From JAFAXD01 sp963816775 (GTDB taxonomy: Bacteria > Pseudomonadota > Alphaproteobacteria > Rhizobiales > Xanthobacteraceae), in NCBI GenBank assembly GCA_963816775.1, contig CAWFLX010000028.1:1-64000 (forward strand): a DNA stretch of 64,000 bases. The letters are read 5' to 3'. The translations under genes and the position numbers were made by a program. The notes beneath the pieces are model-generated. The model saw nothing but the letters and a program-made list of their open reading frames with translations, searched no databases and was not told where the DNA came from. Positions 1 to 7,253 of this stretch are shown piece by piece. Position 1 is the first letter of the stretch, and the number at the start of each line of letters is the position of its first letter.

Positions 1-1
1 C

Positions 2-848
2 GTGCTCCGGACGTTGCTGGCCAATGGGATCCGTCCAGACGTCGTGACCGGCACTTCGATCGGCGCCGTGATTGCCGGCGTCTACGCGGCCGGCCGTCTC
101 GACGCGTTCGAAGCCTGGCTGCGAACTCACGCGCGGCGGTGCGTTCGGGTATCTCGACTTCAGTTTCTCGGGCTCGGGCCTGATCGGCGGCAGCCGGCTC
201 GCCGACGACCTGGTGCGCGAACTTGGCGACGTGCGGTTCGACGAGCTGCCGGTGCGCGTGGCCGCGATCGCCACCGAAGTCGGGACCGGCCATGAGATCT
301 GGCTCACCCGCGGCCGCCTGGCGGATGCGATGTATGCCTCCTACGTGTTGCCGGGGATTTTCCCGCCTTACCGGATCGGTGGACGCTGGCTGATGGACGG
401 CGCGCTGGTCAATCCGGTACCGGTATCAGCCGCGCGTTCGCTTGGCGCACGGCTGGTGATCGCGGTCAATCTCAATGCCGATAACTTCGGACGCGGCACC
501 GTGATCCAAAACCACGGCCCGGATTTCGACGAGGGTCTCCAGCCGTCGACCGAGCCGCCGCCCGAAAGCCTGCGCGGTAAAGCCGAGCAATTATTCAAGC
601 GGCGCTTCTTCGGCTCGCCCGGCAAGCCCGGCCTTTCAACAGTCATGGTGGACGCGTTCAATATCGTCCAGGACCGTATCACGCGCACGCGGCTCGCCGC
701 CGATCCGCCCGATACCCTGATTGCGCCGCGGCTCGCCCGGTTCGGAGTGTTCGATTTTCATCGCGCCGACGAGGCGATCAAACTCGGCGTCGAGGCGACC
801 GAAAAGGCGCTCGAAAACATCGCCGAAGCGATGCAGGCGCTGGCGTAA
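2..848 (+). CDS. Patatin-like phospholipase (5' partial, apparent frameshift)
   Basis: Patatin-family serine lipase/acyl hydrolase of the RssA type, acting on membrane phospholipids or acyl esters. The nucleophile elbow GTSIGA lies at about 44-62 in frame 2. The rest of the domain follows in frame 3, with FGYLDFS, the SGSGLIGG loop and the catalytic Asp motif DGALVNPVP near 397-423. The protein is continuous only if one base is skipped near 119-126, where EAWL in frame 2 should join ELTRGGAFGYLDF in frame 3. The start lies before the window. A sequencing indel or a pseudogene are both possible. The family call is secure; the native substrate is unknown. Confidence 0.8.
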
Positions 849-877
849 AGCCGCACCGGCACCAAGCAGCCCCGCGA

Positions 878-1309
878 TCAAGCCGTTCGGATGTAATCCT
901 GCAGCGCCTCCGTGTCGTGCTGCATTTCTTCGAGCCGTGACTTGACGACATCGCCAATGGAAACAATGCCGAGCAGACGTCCCTGATCAACGACGGGCAA
1001 GTGGCGGAATTTTCCTGCCGTCATTTGTTCCATCAGTTCGGCGGTGGTGTCGCGCTCGCTGCAGGTAACGACCTTGCGGGTCATCACCTCCGCGACTGGC
1101 TCCTCGAGCACGTGGGCGCCGCGGGCGCCGAGCGCGCGGACGATGTCACGCTCCGAGATGATGCCGACGATCCTATGGTCGGCACCGGTGACCACCAGGG
1201 CGCCAATACGCCGCTCAGATAAAAGCTTGGTCGCTGTCGCGAGCAGCGCTGTCGGCTCGATGGTCAGGACCTCGTTTCCCTTGCTCGCCAGAATTCGCTT
1301 GACCGTCAT
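878..1309 (-). CDS. CBS-domain protein
   Basis: A 143-residue protein made of two CBS motifs (about residues 10-60 and 75-130) and little else, so probably a stand-alone adenine-nucleotide sensor pair. Typical features are GIISERDIVRAL closing the first repeat and GIVSIGDVVK closing the second. A strong ribosome site (AAGGAGGCG) lies just upstream of the ATG. Such single Bateman modules are common in Rhizobiales and usually lack an assigned partner. It converges on the patatin gene and no operon partner is visible. Confidence 0.9.
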   Translation of the reverse strand: MTVKRILASKGNEVLTIEPTALLATATKLLSERRIGALVVTGADHRIVGIISERDIVRALGARGAHVLEEPVAEVMTRKVVTCSERDTTAELMEQMTAGKFRHLPVVDQGRLLGIVSIGDVVKSRLEEMQHDTEALQDYIRTA

Positions 1310-1647
1310 TGGGTCGCCTCCTTGTCTCGACGCTTTCTCCAGCGTCGCGCATCACGCCGGAGTGCGCTTGGAGAGATCACGTGGCTCGGCGCCGTTGGTC
1401 CCGACTTGCGGGTCGAAGGCTCGACGTGTGGCTTGGAAGCCCTCGCCGGCCGACACTACCGCTCCCCCGCGCAGCGGGGCAGAGCCGATTGCCATTGCCC
1501 CAATCATCCGCCCAAATCCTGCAGCGCGCAACATGCGGTGCAGCAAAGGCTGCTTTGTCGCGGGCGGTGGCGTTCGCAGTTGCAACAACTCGCAATGCAG
1601 GTATCGGTCGGATTTCCGATACCGCGCACTCGCAAATGCGCCAGAGG
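1310..1647. other. Intergenic stretch, no gene recognised
   Basis: About 340 bp between the CBS gene and the rhomboid gene, both transcribed leftward. A 78-codon open frame on the minus strand (1352-1588) has no recognisable motif and a Pro/Ala/Arg-rich composition typical of chance frames in GC-rich DNA. The stretch must contain the promoter of the CBS gene, but no convincing -35/-10 pair was identified. Confidence 0.5.
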
Positions 1648-2391
1648 CTAGCTTGGCGCGCGTGGTACCGGGTCGAACAAAGGGAACAAGAGCAATCCCG
1701 CCAGAAAGCCGCCGATGTGGGCCTGCCAGGCGACGGCCTCATCGCTGCCCGGGACCGCGGCCGCCCCAACACCAAACAACAAGTTCAGGCCAAACCAGAC
1801 ACCCAGAAACGCGAATACGCGCGGGTTGCGCAGTACCACCGGCAACGGGGCAGCCGGAATGAGATAGCTCTCCGGATCGTGATGGCGCCAGCTGTCGAGC
1901 GGACCACCGGGCTGAAACGCGAATCGGGTCGCTGCCGCCATGAACCCGGAGATCGAGGCGGACGCGCCCACCATCGGCAGGATCGCGCCCCAGTTGGTGA
2001 GGAGGTGGGCCGCGGCGCCGGCGGCAGCCGTGATCGCGAAGAACAGAAGATAACGCCATCCGCCGAAGCGCCGCGCCACGACGGTGCCAAACGGCAATAG
2101 CCAGACCGAATTAACCCCGAGGTGCACCCAGTTGCCGTGAATGAGAGCGTAGGTCACGAACGTCCAGATGTCGGCCGCCAGTCCGCCGGGCAACGCCACG
2201 CCTGGCTCGAGCGCGGAATTGTAGCGGACCGGGATGAATGAAAACCAGAGCAGAAAATCGATGTCGTCGTCAGCCGACAACAGAAACTGGCGGCCCACTT
2301 GCACGACAACGAATGCGGCGATCGTCCCCATCACCACCGGTGGGACGTTGAAAATCGGTTCGGAGGCTTTCACGTGGAAGGTTCCGCTCAC
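1648..2391 (-). CDS. Rhomboid-family intramembrane serine protease
   Basis: Rhomboid protease of 247 residues with about six hydrophobic segments. The catalytic serine is in GASASISG (about residue 145) and the catalytic histidine in the late AHIGGFLAG segment. The HGNWVHLGVN motif of the second helix is present. These are the Ser-His dyad features of an active rhomboid that cleaves transmembrane segments. It starts at GTG 2391. The loop between helices 4 and 5 is long and Pro-rich (near GGPLDSWRHHDPES), as in many alphaproteobacterial members. The substrate is unknown. Confidence 0.92.
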   Translation of the reverse strand: MSGTFHVKASEPIFNVPPVVMGTIAAFVVVQVGRQFLLSADDDIDFLLWFSFIPVRYNSALEPGVALPGGLAADIWTFVTYALIHGNWVHLGVNSVWLLPFGTVVARRFGGWRYLLFFAITAAAGAAAHLLTNWGAILPMVGASASISGFMAAATRFAFQPGGPLDSWRHHDPESYLIPAAPLPVVLRNPRVFAFLGVWFGLNLLFGVGAAAVPGSDEAVAWQAHIGGFLAGLLLFPLFDPVPRAPS

Positions 2392-2493
2392 CGCTCCTGA
2401 TAGAACGGCGGCAACGCGGCGGCAAGGCTGCGGTCGGCATCCCGTTGGTGGCTGCGATCGGCATCCTTAAGCCGCCGACTGAGCGGCGCAAGA

Positions 2494-3054
2494 TCAGGTG
2501 CGCGACCAAGCCCCCGCCGCCACCAGTTGGTCCATCGCCTGATCGGTGAACTCGGCTTTCGGGCCGTCTCCGCCGATCACGAACATCAGAATGGATTCTT
2601 CGTTCGGATCGCCCAGGGTGACGTTTTCAAAGCGGCGAGCGACGCCAGGGGGGAAGGACACCACGTCCAACGGTCCGAGATCGACATATTCAACCGAGCC
2701 CTTCTCATTCTCCCAACTGCATCGCCAGGTTCCGGTCATTGGGATGAATGTTTCGTTGGTGTCGTGATTGTGCATCATCGGACCATTGCCCGGCTTCGCA
2801 CGGCAATAACCGAGATTGAATCCCTCCGAGATCTTGATCGCCGCAAGCCGCGACGCGTCATCACCGACCGGAGAGGTGACCGCGCCACCCGCTTCCTTGG
2901 GCGGTTGAAATCCGATCACATTGTAGAGCGTCCGAATGCAGCCCTTCATCCGGCTGTCCGGAAGCCCGCCGTCGGAACCCTTCAACTCGCTAAAGCGCGC
3001 CACGCGCTTCATCATATCGGCGCGTGAAACGCCTGCACGTGGTAAAGTCTCCAT
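2494..3054 (-). CDS. Cupin-domain protein
   Basis: A 186-residue protein with one cupin barrel. The metal-binding motif is represented by MHNHDTNETFIP (about residues 92-103) and the second motif by VSFPPGVARRFEN (about 130-142). This fits a small-molecule dioxygenase, isomerase or metabolite-binding cupin. The N-terminal third (ARFSELKGSDGGLPD) is not conserved enough for a subfamily call. It is probably a single-gene unit; the reaction cannot be predicted. Confidence 0.85.
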   Translation of the reverse strand: METLPRAGVSRADMMKRVARFSELKGSDGGLPDSRMKGCIRTLYNVIGFQPPKEAGGAVTSPVGDDASRLAAIKISEGFNLGYCRAKPGNGPMMHNHDTNETFIPMTGTWRCSWENEKGSVEYVDLGPLDVVSFPPGVARRFENVTLGDPNEESILMFVIGGDGPKAEFTDQAMDQLVAAGAWSRT

Positions 3055-3128
3055 GGTGCAACTCCCTCGGCGCGTCGCTCGTCTTTCCGACGGATCATTT
3101 GTACTCCTTCACGATACTCCGTCGTGCG

Positions 3129-4226
3129 TTAGGGCACCACCGCCAGAAACAAAAACGCCGCCAGGATCACCAGGTGGACCATACCCTGCAGCACGGTCGT
3201 GCGCCCGGTACCCAAAGTGACGACGCCGACCAGCAACGTCAGCGCCAGCAAAATCTCGGACTTGGTATCGAGGCCGAGCGCGAGCGGTTGCCCGATGACG
3301 ACGGACACCACCGCGACCGCCGGGATAGTCAGGCCGATGCTCGCTAGCGCAGAGCCCAGCGCAAGATTGAGGCTCGTCTGCAGGCGATTGGCATGCGCCG
3401 CGCGCAGCGCCGCCGTTCCTTCAGGCAGCAGTACCAGCGCCGCAATCACAATGCCGACGACGGCCTTCGGAGCACCGAGCCAGCTCAGACCTTGTTCCAC
3501 GGTCGGGGTCAGCGCCTTGGCAAGCCCGACGATCGCGACCAGCGACACAAACAGCAGCGCGGCGCTGGTGAGCGCGATTGCGGTCGAGGGCGGCGGTGCG
3601 TGCGCCTCTTCGTTCCCGCCGCCGTTCGGAAGAAAATAATCGCGATGGCGGATGGTTTGGATGAACACGAAACTCCCGTACAGCACCAATGACGCGGTGC
3701 CGGCAAAGATCAACTGCGGGGTGCTGAACTCCGGGCCGACGGTTGTGGTCGTGTAGTTCGGGATGATCAGCGAGAGCGTCGTCAGCGCGGCGAGCACGGC
3801 GAGCGCCGCGTTCGCGCCTTGCGCCTGGAACCCCTGCTCGCGATGGCGAGCACCGCCGACGAGAAGACATAGTCCGACAATGCCGTTGCACACCAGCATG
3901 ACGGCGGCGAAGACGGTGTCACGCGCGAGCCCGGCCTTTTCGGCCGGGTGCGCGATCATGACTGAGACGATCAGCGCCACCTCGATGATCGTCACAGCCA
4001 CGGCGAGAACCAGCGTGCCGAGCGGCTCGCCGACGCGATGCGCGACAACCTCGGCGTGATAGACCGCAGCAAATACGGTGGCGATCAGGACGATCTCAGC
4101 AGCCGTGACAACGACACCGTTCATCGCGCCGCCGAGGACGGCAATCCCCAAAACCACCCAGGCCAGCAGCGGCCAGACCCAGCTCCACCACGGCGTCGAC
4201 ACTGGCGTACTGCTTACCATCCCCAC
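3129..4226 (-). CDS. chaA: Calcium:proton antiporter (ChaA-type)
   Basis: Inner-membrane cation exchanger of the CaCA superfamily, 365 residues with about eleven membrane segments. The two alpha-repeat signatures can be seen: GTLVLAVAVTIIEVALIV (about 69-86) and VLLPEGTAALRAAHANRLQ in the second half, both with the conserved acidic residue in the helix. ChaA proteins export Ca2+ or Na+/K+ in exchange for protons at alkaline pH. A hydrophilic loop (NGGGNEEAHAPP) separates the halves. It is transcribed leftward, between the carbonic anhydrase and cupin genes. Confidence 0.9.
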   Translation of the reverse strand: MGMVSSTPVSTPWWSWVWPLLAWVVLGIAVLGGAMNGVVVTAAEIVLIATVFAAVYHAEVVAHRVGEPLGTLVLAVAVTIIEVALIVSVMIAHPAEKAGLARDTVFAAVMLVCNGIVGLCLLVGGARHREQGFQAQGANAALAVLAALTTLSLIIPNYTTTTVGPEFSTPQLIFAGTASLVLYGSFVFIQTIRHRDYFLPNGGGNEEAHAPPPSTAIALTSAALLFVSLVAIVGLAKALTPTVEQGLSWLGAPKAVVGIVIAALVLLPEGTAALRAAHANRLQTSLNLALGSALASIGLTIPAVAVVSVVIGQPLALGLDTKSEILLALTLLVGVVTLGTGRTTVLQGMVHLVILAAFLFLAVVP

Positions 4227-4250
4227 CCTCGATCCATCATGCGTGTCGTA

Positions 4251-4781
4251 TCAACCGAGCCGGCGCAGACCCTTGGCGTATTGCTGATGACGCTTGACAT
4301 AGATGTCTGCGCCGAACGCAATCGCGCGCATTGCGTCCTCGCTGAGCTCGCGCGTCCGGCGTGCCGGCGCCCCTATGATCATCGAATTGTCTGGAAATTC
4401 CTTTCCTTCGGTGATGAGCGCGCCCGCTCCAACCAGACAATTCTTACCGATGCGCGCGCCATTGAGCATAATCGCCCCCATGCCGACCAGCGAATTGTCG
4501 CCGATCGTGCAGCCATGCAAGACGACATTGTGACCAATCACACAGTTGGTCCCGATGGTGAGCGGGAATCCGGGATCGGTGTGCAGCGTCGAGTTGTCCT
4601 GGATTTGCGAGCGCTCACCGAGTTCGATCCATTCGTTGTCGCCGCGCAGGACAGCACCCCACCAAACACTGGTGTCGAGCTTGAGGCGCACGCGGCCGAT
4701 CAGCACTGCCGTTTCCGCGACCCAGTATCGCCCATCGGAAGGAAATTCCGGGCGTTTGTCGTCCAATTGATAAATCGGCAT
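4251..4781 (-). CDS. Gamma-carbonic anhydrase family protein
   Basis: Left-handed beta-helix hexapeptide-repeat protein of 176 residues, of the gamma-carbonic anhydrase/YrdA/PaaY group. Zinc-ligand histidines appear in NSTLHTD, IGHNVVLHG and related turns, and the fold ends with PARRTRELSE. The ATG at 4781 (MPIYQLDDKRPEF) is chosen because the family begins here; the open frame continues upstream but with non-family sequence. It may hydrate CO2 or act as an acyl/CoA-associated homologue. It is transcribed toward chaA with 24 bp between them. Confidence 0.93.
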   Translation of the reverse strand: MPIYQLDDKRPEFPSDGRYWVAETAVLIGRVRLKLDTSVWWGAVLRGDNEWIELGERSQIQDNSTLHTDPGFPLTIGTNCVIGHNVVLHGCTIGDNSLVGMGAIMLNGARIGKNCLVGAGALITEGKEFPDNSMIIGAPARRTRELSEDAMRAIAFGADIYVKRHQQYAKGLRRLG

Positions 4782-4994
4782 CGAGCTACTCCGATTGGCG
4801 CGCGATATTGCCACGCCGTGTGGGCGGGCCGGGCGCTTCGCGCTCGTTCCTGCCGACGAATCGGCTTTCGCGCAAGCCGTTAAAAACCTCTTAATGGAGA
4901 CGCGTGTGCTGCAAAAATTGTGATGTTTACAGGCGTTTCGACCGCGCCAAATAGTGGAGCGCAACAAGACGCCGAGTCGCAGGGAGCAGTGCGT

Positions 4995-5702
4995 ATGGGC
5001 GCGATTACAGCCCGGTCTCCAAACCGACAGCGCGCGGCCGGCGGCCTGTTGGCTGTCCCGATCGTGGCGATTGTCGTGCTGTGTGTCCTCGCGCTCGGCT
5101 ACGTGACATATGTGTTGCGGCCGCGTATCGAGGCGACGCCCGCTGCGCTCGACGCACCGCCGTTGCCCATCGTCGTTGCCGACACGCTCTTTCGCGTCCC
5201 GCCGCGCGCACTTCGCGTGGCGTTGCAACGGCGACCGGGCACGCAGGAGCGTCTTGACCTCGCGTTCTTTTGGCCAGCGATGACTCCAGCCGCCGACCCG
5301 TCAGAAGACGATCTCGCCGCTTCCGCCGGCCGCATTTTTGTGACGATTGCGCCCAACGACGGGATTGCCTCCCCGGCAGAGCGGCTCAAAAGCATTTACC
5401 CGCGCCACCTCGCCCGAACCGTCAACGTCGGGCCCGACGGACTGTCCGCAGTCGCATTTCTCGACGACACACCCTATCAGGGAGAAGACCTTTTGTACGA
5501 CGAGGCCGCGCCTGACCGATTCCTAGTTCGTTGCACCCGCGACAAGCGCGCGACGGCCGGAAGCTGCCTCTATGAGCGCAACGTCGGGCAAGCCCTCGTC
5601 ACGTTGCGGTTCCCGCGCGCCTTGCTGGCGGAGTGGCGTGCACTCGTCACCGGAACGGACCGACTGCTCACGCAGCTGCAAACCACCACCAAACGTGACT
5701 GA
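4995..5702 (+). CDS. Membrane-anchored protein of unknown function
   Basis: A 235-residue protein with one N-terminal transmembrane helix (LLAVPIVAIVVLCVLALGYV, about residues 20-40), followed by a periplasmic domain with no recognised fold. Two cysteines in the C-terminal part (VRCTRDK, GSCLYERN) could form a disulfide. The ATG at 4995 is favoured because AGGGAG lies 8 bp upstream; an ATG at 4920 has no ribosome site. No function can be assigned. The gene stands alone and diverges from the carbonic anhydrase gene. Confidence 0.75.
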   Translation: MGAITARSPNRQRAAGGLLAVPIVAIVVLCVLALGYVTYVLRPRIEATPAALDAPPLPIVVADTLFRVPPRALRVALQRRPGTQERLDLAFFWPAMTPAADPSEDDLAASAGRIFVTIAPNDGIASPAERLKSIYPRHLARTVNVGPDGLSAVAFLDDTPYQGEDLLYDEAAPDRFLVRCTRDKRATAGSCLYERNVGQALVTLRFPRALLAEWRALVTGTDRLLTQLQTTTKRD

Positions 5703-6044
5703 CGGGATCGCCGCGCGTCGCTTGTCACGGGAACAAGCGGTCGAGCGGGCGCCGACTGGCAAAACTACGGCGAAACATCCCGTTCGCGATCGGTTTTTGC
5801 GCGCTATTTTTTTTCTGTCTGCCCGCGACTTGAAGACTAGAATCTTTCGAATGACCGCCCTAAGATACCGTCCGCACGGATGACGCGAAGAATCGCGGCG
5901 CATGAAAAGCGCCATCGTCCCTGTGTATCTGCTGTGGCCGGCCAGCGGGGCGAACGCCGACCATATCTGAATTCGATCTGAATGGGGCGCGATCAAAGTT
6001 GATTCGTGCTCGACCGGCTTGATTCGCAACTGGGAGAAAAACTC
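5703..6044. other. Intergenic stretch
   Basis: About 340 bp with no credible gene. It has a run of eight T at about 5810 preceded by GC-rich sequence, possibly terminating the upstream gene, though no clean stem was found. The promoter of the following exported-protein gene should lie here. Confidence 0.5.
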
Positions 6045-7154
6045 GTGCATCACGTTTCAACGATCAAATGCGGCAGCTGTGCGCTGCTTTTGTCCCTATT
6101 AGCTTTCGGAGCGGGCTCGGCTGCGCGCGCTGCCGAGCTGCCGCCCTATTTCAAGGTCCTCGCCAACACCCCGACCACGAGCCCGGCCGATATCGCAACC
6201 AAGAACGTCTTGCAGCTGAACACGTCGATGTTCGCGCTCTATGACAACTCGCTGCAGATCTTCCAGAAGAACATCCTAGCTCAACACCCGGTGATTCTCG
6301 GGTTGTTCACCGGCGCAGGCGGACGGTTCGTCCTCTATCGCCCCGGGATGCCGCCGCTCGAGGCGCCGTCGGTTCCGATTGTCTATCAATTGATGAAGTC
6401 GGTCGGCCACAGCACCATGGCGCTGGGCGAAGTGGTGATTCCCTATCTGAACAACCCCGACAACCTTGCTTGGCGCGGACCGATGGCGGCGTTTCGAACC
6501 CAGATGCAGACCGCGCTCGCGAGCCTCGACGCCGTCCCCATGCAGGACGATTGGAAGCCGACCAATCGCAGCATCCTGCAGAACAACATTGCATTCATGG
6601 ACGAATGCCTGAAGAACAACGTCATCACGGTCGAAGCGCTGCAGGCATTTGCCAAGAAGCAGGCGCCGCTCTTGAAAGAAAACGTCCAATGGGCCGCCCA
6701 AACCCAGGTTCACCACTGGATGGACGTGCTCTCCGGCTGGAAGCAGATGCTCGGGGCCGACTGGGACAAGGTCTACGCGGCCAGCAACACCATCTACGTC
6801 GCGCGCCAAAACAATGTCCTCTTCAGCGTGCTCGCGCAGTTTTTCCCGCCCGACGCCATCAACGACCGTGTGATCATGATCGAAACGATTTCGTTCACGA
6901 CCACGCCGGACGCGATGCTCGAGTCGATGACCCGCATCATCGCCGACCGATCGGTCGGTGCGGCGTTCTTCGGCAACTATTATTTGATGGACTTCGAGCT
7001 CATGGGTGGCGACGGGCGCCAAGCGATCATTGACGAGGACGCCAAGCGCAACCTGAAGGTCAACCTGCCCCCGCAGGTGTCGTTTGGCTCGCATCAGTGG
7101 CCGGCGCTGATCACGCCGGGGACCGGCCCCAAGACACTCGCCGATCTCCCCTGA
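6045..7154 (+). CDS. Exported protein of unknown function
   Basis: A 369-residue secreted or periplasmic protein. The GTG at 6045 is chosen because GGGAG lies just upstream and the product then begins with a good signal peptide (hydrophobic LLLSLLAFGAGSA, cleavage near ARAAEL). The mature part is helical, rich in Gln, Asn and Trp, and carries motifs such as HHWMDVLSGWKQML with no recognised catalytic pattern. It precedes the molybdenum hydroxylase genes by 99 bp in the same direction, so it may be part of the same unit. The function is unknown. Confidence 0.75.
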   Translation: MHHVSTIKCGSCALLLSLLAFGAGSAARAAELPPYFKVLANTPTTSPADIATKNVLQLNTSMFALYDNSLQIFQKNILAQHPVILGLFTGAGGRFVLYRPGMPPLEAPSVPIVYQLMKSVGHSTMALGEVVIPYLNNPDNLAWRGPMAAFRTQMQTALASLDAVPMQDDWKPTNRSILQNNIAFMDECLKNNVITVEALQAFAKKQAPLLKENVQWAAQTQVHHWMDVLSGWKQMLGADWDKVYAASNTIYVARQNNVLFSVLAQFFPPDAINDRVIMIETISFTTTPDAMLESMTRIIADRSVGAAFFGNYYLMDFELMGGDGRQAIIDEDAKRNLKVNLPPQVSFGSHQWPALITPGTGPKTLADLP

Positions 7155-7253
7155 GGCCCAGGCACTCTGGTAACGGCGCGCACTCAGGAGGTGAGCGCCG
7201 CGCCCGCGCGAAAAGCGGCTGACCACCGTTCAGATACTGAAAGGCGCAGCACA

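Noticed and set aside
5790..5830. T-run considered as a terminator of the gene ending at 5702.
   Set aside because: No convincing stem directly precedes the T-run.
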